Assembly: GCA_964487255.1 (NCBI GenBank)
Contig: CAZAQV010000001.1
Span: 248,001 to 312,000 of the forward strand
Length of the DNA stretch: 64,000 nt
DNA from: CAZAQV01 sp964487255
GTDB lineage: Bacteria > Myxococcota_A > Polyangia > Polyangiales > CAZAQV01
Direction of reading: 5' to 3'
The position numbers were made by a program, and so were the translations under genes. Within the stretch, counting starts at the first letter, position 1; every line of letters starts with the position of its first letter. Of the stretch, positions 33,229 through 41,809 are shown piece after piece. Under the pieces are notes generated by a model. That model was not told the DNA's origin and searched no databases. It saw nothing but the letters and a program-made list of their open reading frames with translations.

Positions 33229-34422
33229 ATGAAAATGCTCCCGAGAGAAATCTGGATCTGTGGTGCGAAACGAACGCCTTTCGGAACGCTCAGCGGTGCG
33301 CTCAAGTCGGTGAGCGCGAACGACCTGGCGGTGCACGCGGCGAAAGCGGCGATCGAGCAGAGCGGTATTCCGGCTGAGGCGTTCGGTCATGTTGTGCTCG
33401 GCAATGTGCAACAGACGAGCCCGGATGCGATTTACGGCGCGCGCCATGTCGGACTCAAGGCGGGGCTGCCCATCGAGACGCCCGCCATCACCGTCAATCG
33501 CCTGTGCGGCTCGGGCTTCCAGGCGGTCGTGACGGCCGCAGAGCAAATTCTTCTCGGCGAAGCGCAGGTCGTGTTGGCCGCAGGCAGCGAGAACATGTCG
33601 CAGGCGCCGCATTCGATTTGGGGGATGCGTGATGGCGCTGCGAAGTTCGGCCGACCACCACAGCTCGTCGACACGCTATGGGAAGCGCTCACCGACTCGT
33701 ATTGCAACACGCCCATGGCGATTACCGCGGAAAACCTGGGTGACAAATACGACGTCACGCGTGACGCGGCCGATCGGTTTGCCTTGCAGTCGCAACAGCG
33801 CTGGGCGGCTGCCAACGAGGCCGGTGCTTTCAAAGAAGAAATTGCCCCGTTGCAGATCAAGGTCAAGCGCAAGGACGTGACGTTCGACAAAGACGAGCAC
33901 CCTCGTCCCGAGACGACGCTGGAGACGCTGGCCAAACTGCCGCCTGTTTTCAAGAAGGACGGATTGGTCACGGCGGGCAACGCCTCTGGCATTTGTGACG
34001 GCGCTGCGGCGCTCGTCGTCGTCGACGGCGAATGGGGCAAGTCGCAAGGGCTCGAACCGCTGGCGAAGCTTCTCAACTGGGGCGTTGCTGGAGTGGAGCC
34101 GACCTTGATGGGCATCGGCCCGGTGCCTGCGATTCGCCAGGCCCTCGACCGACAGGGGCTGAAGATCGGTGATGTCGACCTGTTCGATGTCAACGAGGCT
34201 TTCGCGCCGCAGTTTCTCGCTGTGCAACGTGAGCTGGGTCTCCCCGATGATAAGACCAACGTCAACGGCGGCGCGATTGCGCTCGGTCATCCGCTCGGTG
34301 CCACCGGCGCACGGATCACAGCCAACTTGATCTACTCGCTCAAGAGCGACGGGGCGATCGCGGTCGGTTCGGCATGCATTGGGGGCGGCCAAGGCATCGC
34401 CGTGATCCTCGAACGCGTGTAG
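33229..34422 (+). CDS. Acetyl-CoA acetyltransferase (thiolase)
   Basis: A 397-residue thiolase with all signature motifs: the active-site Cys in NRLCGSGFQAV, the SENMSQAPH loop, NVNGGAIALGHPLGATGAR with the catalytic His, and CIGGGQGIAVIL with the second Cys. It condenses two acyl-CoA molecules or cleaves 3-ketoacyl-CoA. The short N-terminus (ICGAKRTPFGTLSGALKS) fits biosynthetic acetoacetyl-CoA thiolase or general FadA-like enzymes; substrate length cannot be told. A MaoC-like hydratase lies just upstream on the same strand. Confidence 0.95.
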   Translation: MKMLPREIWICGAKRTPFGTLSGALKSVSANDLAVHAAKAAIEQSGIPAEAFGHVVLGNVQQTSPDAIYGARHVGLKAGLPIETPAITVNRLCGSGFQAVVTAAEQILLGEAQVVLAAGSENMSQAPHSIWGMRDGAAKFGRPPQLVDTLWEALTDSYCNTPMAITAENLGDKYDVTRDAADRFALQSQQRWAAANEAGAFKEEIAPLQIKVKRKDVTFDKDEHPRPETTLETLAKLPPVFKKDGLVTAGNASGICDGAAALVVVDGEWGKSQGLEPLAKLLNWGVAGVEPTLMGIGPVPAIRQALDRQGLKIGDVDLFDVNEAFAPQFLAVQRELGLPDDKTNVNGGAIALGHPLGATGARITANLIYSLKSDGAIAVGSACIGGGQGIAVILERV

Positions 34423-34548
34423 GACAAGCCCCGATATGTCGCAGAGGGTTTGATCCCCCATGGGACTGCCGAACCCGGACAACAGCCCCCAAACACACCG
34501 AAAACACGACGCTTTTTGTGTGGTACGAAAGCTGCACAGTATGGGGGC

Positions 34549-35364
34549 ATGGGTAGAGAAAAACGAAAAGAGGGAAGCACGGGCTTGCAGAGCGCTGTGT
34601 TGGCGATTGGTCTTGGCGCGGCGGGCATCGTCGGGTTTCAGAACGTTGGCACGTCGTTCGACGAGGCTGTTCAGGAGCAAGTGAGCGCCTCACCGGTTGC
34701 GATCGGCTCGGGGGCTCATGCGGGATCAGGACAAGCCCCACGCTACGAAGCGGACATGCATGAGGCATATCTGCTGTGCGAAACGAGCGGCGATTGCAAC
34801 AGCGGCCAGGCCTGCCGAAGTGGGCGCTGCGAGAAGCTGGAGTATCAGGCACACGCGGGCCATGTCGAAGACACAACGCCTGACAAGGTCGAGTATGAAG
34901 CGGACATGCATGAGGCATATTTACTGTGCGATAGCAACGCAGACTGTGGAACGGGCCAGGCGTGTCACGGCGGACGCTGCGAAGACATCGAGTACGAAGC
35001 GGATATGCACGAAGCCGAAGTCAATCGTCCCCTGTACCCCGAGTACGAAGTGATCTGTGACCGGGACTTTTTGGCTGACGCCGGCGTATGGGACCCCAAT
35101 ATTCGCGAGACGCTCTCAATACACAGCGATGACGGATACTCCGTGGTTCCTGCGCTGAACCAACTGTCGAAACTGAGTGGGCTTTCGATGTCCCAAATCA
35201 TCGAAGAGATACGCGTGAATAAAGAATTTCGTCGAGCTGTTGAGGTTCACCTGAACGACGATGGGACGTTTGATTACCACTGGCTTGCGAGCGACATTCA
35301 GAAACACGCAGATTACTACGGCGAGCAGATTCTCTCCGCGGTTGAAAGCCTCCTTGGTGCGTAG
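34549..35364 (+). CDS. Surface protein with YEADMHEA peptide repeats and Cys-rich units
   Basis: A 271-residue protein from ATG 34549 with a signal-anchor-like helix near residues 12-32 (LQSAVLAIGLGAAGIVGF). Residues ~65-165 contain three copies of the motif YEADMHEA. The first two continue as YLLC followed by a Cys-rich unit of form C-x5-C-x4-QAC-x3-RCE; the third ends before a different C-terminal domain (ALNQLSKLSGLSMSQIIEEIRVNKEFRRAVEVHL). The C-terminus is helical. The DNA copies are nearly identical over 27 bases, indicating recent duplication. I recognise no family; it may be a secreted factor or a precursor that is cut at the repeats (speculative). Confidence 0.7.
   Translation: MGREKRKEGSTGLQSAVLAIGLGAAGIVGFQNVGTSFDEAVQEQVSASPVAIGSGAHAGSGQAPRYEADMHEAYLLCETSGDCNSGQACRSGRCEKLEYQAHAGHVEDTTPDKVEYEADMHEAYLLCDSNADCGTGQACHGGRCEDIEYEADMHEAEVNRPLYPEYEVICDRDFLADAGVWDPNIRETLSIHSDDGYSVVPALNQLSKLSGLSMSQIIEEIRVNKEFRRAVEVHLNDDGTFDYHWLASDIQKHADYYGEQILSAVESLLGA
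34744..35016 (+). repeat. Three near-identical direct repeats encoding YEADMHEA
   Basis: Copies at 34744-34770, 34894-34920 and 34993-35016 encode the same peptide. Copies 1 and 2 differ at one base in 27; copy 3 is shorter and more diverged. Spacings are 150 and 99 bases, in frame. Confidence 0.75.
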
Positions 35365-35505
35365 GCCGATGGCGGACTCATGGCCAGCGAACAGGGCCCC
35401 ATTAGAGCGACGGAAGAGACCAAATTCCTTTGGAAACGTGGCTGGCAGATGCGCTGCACGACAGAGCTGCTAGACCATGGGCCTCAGCCCCAAGGAGCCC
35501 CTCTT

Positions 35506-36789
35506 ATGCTTAAGCCCACCCGACCTCTTCTCTGTTGTCTGACCGTTCTTCTTGCCGTGGCCTGTGGCGACGACAGCGGAAACAATGGCACCGACAGCAG
35601 CGTGCCCGACGCCACGACAAATCCCGACGGCGGCAACAAGGAGGGTGGTAACCCCAACTGCACGCCGATGCCTGCTGACACCGGTCGTGAGGTGGGAGCC
35701 ATGTGTGGCGATGGCATCGACAACGATTGCAACAACTTTATTGATTGCATGGATTTCGGCTGCACCGGTGCCATCGGTTTTTGCCCTGGCGTGGACGGCG
35801 CAGACTGCTCTTCGGCCGAAGCCGGTGACGAGAACACCGCGGGTCGGTGCGGTGATGGCTGCGACAACGATGGCGATGGCTACATCGACTGTGAAGACAA
35901 CGATTGCTACGCCGAAGGCGCTGGATGCCAAGCGGAAGGCTCGGCCGCAACCTGCACCGACGGCGTCGACAACGACAAGGACAACTTCATCGATTGTATG
36001 GACTTCGACTGCGAGGACAATCGCGTGTGCGTGCTTGAGACCACCAACGCCAAATGCTCCGATGGCGCAGACAACGACGATGATGGTAAAGAGGATTGCG
36101 CCGACGAAGACTGCCAAGGCCAGCACATTGTCGTTTGTGATGGCGAAACCCCGGTCGAAATCGCTGAAGCCGACTGGGCAGCGGCCGCGAAAGACAAGTG
36201 CAGCGACGGCTCTGCCAACGGTGGCGAATTCATCGATTGTAACGACTTCGATTGCCAACGCGTGGTCGAGGCCTGTGGGGATTATCGCTCCGAGGCTGGT
36301 AGCGACTTGTGTTCGAACGAGCAAGACGATGATGGTGACGGCCTCACAGATTGCGAAGACCCTGGCTGCAATAGCGAAGGGCCGACTTCAGAAACGGTCG
36401 CGTGCGGAGCGAGCGCGGGCAAGACACCAGACGAGCTCTGCGCAGATGGCGCTACCAACGACGACAATGACTTCATCGACTGCGAGGACTTTAGCTGCCA
36501 GCGCGATCCGAGCGTGACCGTTTGCGAGGAGAAGGTCGAAAACTCCGATGCGCTGTGCAGCGACGGCGCGGACAATGATGGCGACGGCTTCATCGACTGT
36601 GACGATCGAGACTGCAGTCAGAACCGTTACGTGACCGTTTGTGAGTCGAGCCCTGCCAAGTGCAGCGACGGCATCGACAACGACGGCAACGGCGATCCGG
36701 ACTGTAGAGACGACGGCTGCCGCAACTCGGCGGTCTGCAATACGATCGAAGTCAACAACGCCGACGGCGGCGTGCCCGACGCCGGCTAA
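35506..36789 (+). CDS. Lipoprotein with about nine Asp/Cys metal-binding repeats
   Basis: A 427-residue protein from ATG 35506, which has AAGGAG 9 bases upstream and gives a signal peptide with lipobox AVAC. The mature part is an acidic linker (GNNGTDSSVPDATTNPDGG) followed by about nine units of the pattern C-x-DG-x-DND-x-DG-x2-DC-x-D-x2-C, the same family as in the lipoprotein at 16821 and the porin at 18246. Each unit likely binds calcium or another metal and the whole is a surface stalk or adhesin-like protein. One unit (CSDGSANGGEF) lacks the DND core. No anchoring partner is adjacent. Confidence 0.85.
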   Translation: MLKPTRPLLCCLTVLLAVACGDDSGNNGTDSSVPDATTNPDGGNKEGGNPNCTPMPADTGREVGAMCGDGIDNDCNNFIDCMDFGCTGAIGFCPGVDGADCSSAEAGDENTAGRCGDGCDNDGDGYIDCEDNDCYAEGAGCQAEGSAATCTDGVDNDKDNFIDCMDFDCEDNRVCVLETTNAKCSDGADNDDDGKEDCADEDCQGQHIVVCDGETPVEIAEADWAAAAKDKCSDGSANGGEFIDCNDFDCQRVVEACGDYRSEAGSDLCSNEQDDDGDGLTDCEDPGCNSEGPTSETVACGASAGKTPDELCADGATNDDNDFIDCEDFSCQRDPSVTVCEEKVENSDALCSDGADNDGDGFIDCDDRDCSQNRYVTVCESSPAKCSDGIDNDGNGDPDCRDDGCRNSAVCNTIEVNNADGGVPDAG

Positions 36790-36797
36790 GCCGCAAC

Positions 36798-36830
36798 AGT
36801 CTCAATCGGGCCCCGGCTCCGATTGAGACT
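36798..36830. terminator. Perfect 12-bp hairpin after the repeat lipoprotein gene
   Basis: AGTCTCAATCGG pairs perfectly with CCGATTGAGACT around a 9-base GC-rich loop. It sits 9 bases after the stop and 20 bases before the next gene. There is no T run (CCCC follows), so it is not a classical intrinsic terminator; it may still stop transcription or block decay. Confidence 0.6.
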
Positions 36831-36850
36831 CCCCATGGTAGACTGCCCGC

Positions 36851-38419
36851 GTGGACGGGGCGCGTTTGGGATGGTTCGCGGGGCTGGGGCCGTTTGCCCT
36901 CCTTCTCGTCGCTGGCGTTTGCGTTCTTGCTACGCCCGCGAGTGAGGGGTTCGGCGAGGGGCACCACGGTTACCTTTCTTCGCACGGCGTCACGCTCGGC
37001 AAGAACTTCGAGCTATCGCATGCGGGTTTTCTCTACGACCGGGTCGGGTGCCAAACGGACGGCGCGGAGCCAGTTCTTAGCGGATACAATCGGTTTCCGG
37101 CCACGACCTTTGTGCTGATCCACCTTGCGATCGAAGCTGCGGGTGATGATCTGGGTGCTCAGGTTGTGGCAGCTCGCGTGCTGATGAAGCTGTTCTTCGT
37201 GGGTAGCCTTTTTCTTGGCTTCCTGACTTTAAGGCGTATCGGGCTTGGTTCTTGGGTGACGATCGCGGCCACCTTGGCCGCGTTCAGCGGGTACTATCTC
37301 GCGCTTTATAGCGACATGGTGTTCAACGACGCGACGTCGCTTTTCGGCGTGCTGCTGGCCGCACATGGCATTGTACAATACGAGCAACAACAGGGTTCTA
37401 CCACACAGCTAAGGCTCAAGGTGATCGTGGCGGTCCTCTTCGGATGGCAGGTTTTGGCGCTGCTCGCGGCTTGGGCGATGCAGACCGTGTTTCGCCACCT
37501 TCGAGGTCAGCAGAGGTCGCCCACAGCGAGAGTCTTTCGTCACGAAGCGGTGACCGTTTTTGCGATCGCCGGAGTGCTAACGGCGAGTATCGTGGCTTAC
37601 AACCTGTGGAACGAACAGCGCGTGATGGACATGGCGTGGTCCGAGCTCCCCACGGTCGAGTCGCTGATGCGGCGAACAGGGCAGAACGAGGAGCTGGAAA
37701 AAAAGTGGGCACACCTGTACGCATGGGACTATTTCGTCCCCCAGCAACTTCACCGCATCGGCAGAATGTCCGTACCCGCGCTTGGACTCGCTGCGCCCGA
37801 GACGCACGATTTCGAGAACGAAGGGCTTTGGGGCTGGGCGCTTTTGGGCTCCTTTGTTCTAGTTATTGCACTTCTCCTGCTCTGGCGGAATGAGCGCCTA
37901 AGGTGGTTGATCCCTCTCGCGCTTTGCGGCCTTGTTTGGGCTGTGGGGATGAAGCGCTTTTCCACCTTTCACGACTTTCAAAGCCCGTACTACGTGGGCC
38001 TTCCACTGGTCTTGTGGGCCGGTCTTTTTGACATGGTTCGGACTCGCTTCCCGCGTTTGCTAACCGTTCTCGCTGTGCTCACAGCAGGCGTCTTTGCCTT
38101 TGCACACCTACGGATGGCGCAGGAAAAACGAGCGCATACAGCAGCCGCGGACGTGTTGGCGAATGACTATGCAGCCATCCGCGACACGCTACCCAGCGAG
38201 GCCAGAGTGTGGCTCGAAGACGAACGCGCCAAGCTCGGGGGAGCGCATCACGGCGTCGATTTTTATTTGTCCGGCTACTGCCTGGTTGAAGAGGAAGCCG
38301 ACGAGCAAAACGCCACGCATGTGATCGCGCTCAGCCCTTCGGTTGCAGGGACGCTTACGCCCAAAAACGATCGGGTGCACGCCTATCAGCGCGGCACCGA
38401 GCACCGTGAGCGCGACTAG
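36851..38419 (+). CDS. Polytopic membrane protein, GT-C glycosyltransferase-like
   Basis: A 522-residue protein from a GTG start with about ten transmembrane helices (FAGLGPFALLLVAGVCVLA, LMKLFFVGSLFLGFLTL, WVTIAATLAAFSGYYLAL and others). An early luminal loop with GHHGYLSSHGVTLGKNFELSHAGFLYDRVGCQ, several further luminal loops and a small C-terminal soluble domain recall PMT/ArnT-type enzymes that move a sugar from a lipid carrier, but the catalytic Asp pair usually found in the first loop is not obvious. I therefore leave the activity open. The final stop codon TAG is the terminal CTAG of the inverted-repeat element, so the C-terminus may have been redefined by the insertion. Confidence 0.7.
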   Translation: MDGARLGWFAGLGPFALLLVAGVCVLATPASEGFGEGHHGYLSSHGVTLGKNFELSHAGFLYDRVGCQTDGAEPVLSGYNRFPATTFVLIHLAIEAAGDDLGAQVVAARVLMKLFFVGSLFLGFLTLRRIGLGSWVTIAATLAAFSGYYLALYSDMVFNDATSLFGVLLAAHGIVQYEQQQGSTTQLRLKVIVAVLFGWQVLALLAAWAMQTVFRHLRGQQRSPTARVFRHEAVTVFAIAGVLTASIVAYNLWNEQRVMDMAWSELPTVESLMRRTGQNEELEKKWAHLYAWDYFVPQQLHRIGRMSVPALGLAAPETHDFENEGLWGWALLGSFVLVIALLLLWRNERLRWLIPLALCGLVWAVGMKRFSTFHDFQSPYYVGLPLVLWAGLFDMVRTRFPRLLTVLAVLTAGVFAFAHLRMAQEKRAHTAAADVLANDYAAIRDTLPSEARVWLEDERAKLGGAHHGVDFYLSGYCLVEEEADEQNATHVIALSPSVAGTLTPKNDRVHAYQRGTEHRERD

Positions 38420-38579
38420 TGCTCTGACCAGGAGGTTCTGAGCCGTGTCGCTTCGCAGCAAAGCGAACTCGGTTGTCGTTCAAACTCGAATGTACTCTGC
38501 ACGTCCATCGTTTTCTCTCCTACGATTTCACTCCGCTGCTGTGCGATCCAGGCTCACAATCTCCCGGTCAGAGCACTAG
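38416..38579. repeat. CTAG-ended inverted-repeat element, copy 2
   Basis: The arms 38416-38444 and 38551-38579 are inverted repeats matching at 26 of 29 positions, ending in CTAG. The exact centre (38480-38515, read on the minus strand) is identical at 34 of 36 positions to the centre of the element at 1955-2116. The arms differ from those of copy 1 while remaining complementary to each other. The left end supplies the TAG stop of the membrane protein gene. Confidence 0.75.
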
Positions 38580-38596
38580 ATCGGTCACAGAGTGGT

Positions 38597-39684
38597 CTAG
38601 CGGATGCGCCAGGCGCAACCCATGTCGAGGGACAGGGAGGCCCCGGCGCTCGCGTAGTCGTTGCAGGTCTGAGGGCATAAGACCGCTTTCGTGGACGCGC
38701 TTTGCAGGTACCATCCTTCGTCTGTGTCGCCGCAGCCGTCCGCGCTTTGTACGCGAGCCACCTCGACGGTTTGCCCTTCGCGTGTCGCCGAGAGCTTGAT
38801 TTCTGATGGGTCGAAGGTTGCTCCGTCGGGAACCTCAGGGAGCTCCACCTCGCACCCGAAAGCGGACTCGCGCTGCACCGCTTCGCTGATCTGATCGAAC
38901 ACCGCAGACCAGTCGGCTGCGCACACCGAAGTTGCCACACCTCCTGTCGCGGCCGACGCACGCCAATACTCCCTTCCAGCACGGTCTGCGCCCTCACAGG
39001 CCATGTAGTCGTTATCTTGCCAGCGAAACGCGAGTTTGCACTCCGTGCCTCTGTCTCCGCCGCGACGAACCTCATCGGCTGTCGGAGGGTCGATGCCGAC
39101 GGCTTCTGAGGAGATGGTGTGCAGGCGAAAGTCGTGATCGGCGCCTAGTTTCTCTTCCATTCGGATCAAGAGGCACTCCGCCGAGATCAGCGACTCGTCG
39201 TCGGTCAGCGTGATCACGTGCACGACCGACTGCGGTCGGATCCGATCTTGATAGTCGTCCCACCGAGCAGGGGCCATCAACAGCGCGCTGTTCGATTCGA
39301 CCTGCTCGTCGATCTGCAGGAAGCGCGAGGGGTCCGTTCCCAGCGGCGGGGGCACATCGACCGTGCTTTGTTTGTGATGAGTACGGTTTGCACGTCGCTC
39401 GACCCGAAGCGTTCGACAAAGCGGTTCATGTTCTCTTGAACCCGAGCCGGCTCGTCTCGCATGCTGTCGGAAGAGTCGATAACCCACACGATGTCGATCG
39501 GGCGAGGCGTCAGGTTACTGCCTACGGTGACATCCTCGCTTGCGCAGGCCTCTGCAGTGGATGCGTCCTTCACGCCCGCCTCGCGCATCGTCGCGCTGTC
39601 GTCATCCGGGCGGTCGGCTGGAGAGTCGGTTGCGGCGCAGGCGACGGAAAAGACAAGAAGACTCCTACACGCAAGGCACTTCAC
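38597..39684 (-). pseudogene. VWA-domain lipoprotein interrupted by a one-base frameshift
   Basis: The N-terminal frame (39684 downward) begins with a lipoprotein signal (LLVFSVACAATDS), an acidic linker, and the start of a VWA domain with the MIDAS motif DSSDS (IDIVWVIDSSDSM) and VQTVLITNK. The frame then runs into nonsense. The next frame continues the same domain exactly where it should: STVDVPPPLGTDPSRFLQIDEQV, VVHVITLTDDES, and a C-terminal Cys-rich part. Restoring one A in the AAA run at 39367-39369 (minus strand) gives ITNK-STVDV without gap. Either the gene is disrupted or the consensus has a one-base error. Family proteins are surface lipoproteins of unknown binding partner, common in Myxococcota. 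Confidence 0.75.
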
Positions 39685-39760
39685 CTGGGGCTTCTAGCAC
39701 CTTGCCAGAAGCGGTGCAGGGCGCTGAAGGGTGAACCTCAACAAGCGGAGACTCGCGACG

Positions 39761-40471
39761 TCAGTCCAGGCGACATATGCGGCGAATGAACTGCGCGAGC
39801 GAGTCGATGACCGGTGGTGGGGTTTCGTGTCCGCCGCGAAACGGCGTCCACGTCGTCTGCACACCGGCTTCGACCAGCTTGTCGTGAAGTTCCTCGGCGA
39901 CACTGTAATCGAGCATCGGGTCTTGCTGACCGTGGCTTTGGTAGACCGGAGTGTCCTTGAGCTTGGGCAATGCCGGCACCCAGCGGTCCTCGGAAAGGAG
40001 TGTTCCCGACATGAGCACCAGAGCGTCGATCGCAACGTCGCCGAAGAGCGCGGTTTCGGTCGCCAGCATCGCGCCTTGCGAAAACCCGCCGAGTAGCACT
40101 TGACTCGGGCTGAGTTGTTCACGAACCTCCTGCACGAGCGCAACGATTTGTTCTCGGCACACCAACATGCCTTCGGGGGTCTGGTCTGCCATCGCGCGGC
40201 GCTGACCGAGCATGAGCCGGCGCTGGTATTCCATCATGTCGATGGGCCACCAAGCGCGCGCGCCTGGCATGATGTCCAGTTCGTTGGGCGCCGCCGGGAA
40301 GACGAAACGAACCGACGCGGGCACCTCGAACAGCCGCCAGAGCGGGACCAAGTCGGTGCCTGGGGCCCCAAAGCCGTGCATCAATATGACGACCGGCCCG
40401 TCGCCGCCCCCTTCACGATCGATCCCTCCGGCGATTACGGACTCCAAGCCCGCCCAGCGTTCAGCTCTCAT
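39761..40471 (-). CDS. Carboxylesterase / phospholipase (alpha/beta hydrolase)
   Basis: A 236-residue esterase of the YpfH/carboxylesterase-2 family: MHGFGAPGTDLVPLW, the nucleophile elbow GGFSQGAM, then SGTLL, the Asp in HGQQDPML and the His in RGGHETPP complete the catalytic triad. It hydrolyses short acyl esters or lysophospholipids. The ATG at 40471 is inside the end of the diguanylate cyclase gene (11-base overlap), so the two are co-translated; the much longer frame upstream is a shadow of that gene. Cytoplasmic, no signal peptide. Confidence 0.9.
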   Translation of the reverse strand: MRAERWAGLESVIAGGIDREGGGDGPVVILMHGFGAPGTDLVPLWRLFEVPASVRFVFPAAPNELDIMPGARAWWPIDMMEYQRRLMLGQRRAMADQTPEGMLVCREQIVALVQEVREQLSPSQVLLGGFSQGAMLATETALFGDVAIDALVLMSGTLLSEDRWVPALPKLKDTPVYQSHGQQDPMLDYSVAEELHDKLVEAGVQTTWTPFRGGHETPPPVIDSLAQFIRRICRLD

Positions 40472-41660
40472 CGTTCTCGTGCTCCTCGCGCGGGGTAACA
40501 CCCGTGATCGGTCGTTGCAGGGTGTCGTCACGTCGTGTGGCGAGCGCCACCCGGTCCCGACCATTGCGTTTTGCTCGGTAGAGCGCGCGATCGGCGGCCG
40601 TGAGCAAGCGTGTAGCGATATCGGCAACACTCTGTTCTTCGTCGGCGGCGAGGTTGCGTCGCATCGATGCGACCCCCACCGAGACCGTAAGCGGAGGAAG
40701 AGAACCCCCGCCCTCGAGCAAGCCACCGGCCGAGCGGCGTACGTGGTAGACGATGCGTTCGGCAAGCTTGGCGAGAGCGCCCGCTTCGTCCTCTTTGGAG
40801 AGAGGCACGATAACGACGAACTCGTCTCCACCAAAACGGAACGGCAACCCGCAGTCGGCAACCACGTCGCGGATGACTTGGCCGGTTTTCGCAATCGCGG
40901 CACTGCCATAGCGATGTCCGCGCGAGTCATTGATCGCCTTGAGTCGATCGAGGTCGATAAAAAGAACGCCTACGTCTCCCCCGCTCGCACGGGCTGTCTT
41001 GACCGCGTTGCGCAGCGCCCGGTCCATCCCTCGCGAGTTCCGCAAGCCGGTCAGGTCATCGATAAGCGCAAGCTCGTTCTTGCGAATCACGTCGACCGCA
41101 CCGACAATTGCGCGCGAAATGTAGCCCGACACCAGGTTCACGATCTCGATGTCGTGAACGCTAAAGCCACTGCTATCGGTGCGGTTGACGAGCTCGAACA
41201 CACCACAGACCCGATCTTCGAAACGCAGGGGTGCGGCAACGATCGAGCGGGAGCGAAAGGTGCTGTTCCCGAGGTCGAAATCGCCGAGGAAGTGGGGGTC
41301 CTTTTGTGCATCGTTGCTGACGTGCAGCTCTCCGCTTTGATAAACATGACCGGCAATGCCCGCCGATGCGGCGATTTTCGTGCCGAGTAGTTCGTGGGCG
41401 GCATCTCCGAAGGCTGCCACGAAGGTCAGAGTGGCCTTGCTAGCGCTGGCGCACGTGGGGTCGTCGAGCAGTAACGAGCCAGCTTCGGACGGTACGAGGC
41501 TTGCCGTCAAGGTCAGGGTTTCCCCCAAAAAACCCGCGATTCTAGGCTCTTCGAGGCTCTCATGGGCATGGCGCCGAGGCGCTAAGAAGGTGCGCAAACG
41601 TCTGTCGTCGAGCACGAGCCCGCCGGCGACTGAGGACACTGGTGTGGGAGGAGAGGTCAT
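40461..41660 (-). CDS. Diguanylate cyclase with GAF domain
   Basis: A 399-residue protein from ATG 41660. The N-terminal half holds a GAF domain (AASAGIAGHVYQSGELHVSNDAQKDPHF to VNRTDSSGFSVHDIEIVNLVSGYISRAI). The C-terminal half is a GGDEF domain starting DDLTGLRNSRGMDRAL, with FIDLDRLKAINDSRGHRYGSAAI and an intact catalytic loop RFGGDEFVVIV. It should make cyclic di-GMP, and the GAF domain may bind a small molecule. The RxxD inhibitory site usually just before the GGDEF loop is not present, so product inhibition by that route is unlikely. It overlaps the esterase gene downstream. Confidence 0.92.
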   Translation of the reverse strand: MTSPPTPVSSVAGGLVLDDRRLRTFLAPRRHAHESLEEPRIAGFLGETLTLTASLVPSEAGSLLLDDPTCASASKATLTFVAAFGDAAHELLGTKIAASAGIAGHVYQSGELHVSNDAQKDPHFLGDFDLGNSTFRSRSIVAAPLRFEDRVCGVFELVNRTDSSGFSVHDIEIVNLVSGYISRAIVGAVDVIRKNELALIDDLTGLRNSRGMDRALRNAVKTARASGGDVGVLFIDLDRLKAINDSRGHRYGSAAIAKTGQVIRDVVADCGLPFRFGGDEFVVIVPLSKEDEAGALAKLAERIVYHVRRSAGGLLEGGGSLPPLTVSVGVASMRRNLAADEEQSVADIATRLLTAADRALYRAKRNGRDRVALATRRDDTLQRPITGVTPREEHENDES

Positions 41661-41809
41661 GCGCGTTCGGTGCAAAGTAGCTTGCCGTAACGCTGCAATA
41701 CCACAAGCAATGCCGCGGAACGACGGGTTCTAGGCTATTCCGCGACTTCCAAAGGTGATAGACCGGCCCCGGTCGCTCTTTGTCAGAGCGTTCATCGGAG
41801 TCGTTTCAG

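Noticed and set aside
35470..36324. 284-residue minus-strand frame opposite the repeat lipoprotein
   Set aside because: It mirrors the repeated GAC/GAT codons of the plus-strand gene and gives only repeated Val/Ile/Ala blocks.
39761..40930. Long esterase frame covering the diguanylate cyclase gene
   Set aside because: The first ~150 residues are a shadow of the cyclase gene; the esterase itself starts at 40471.
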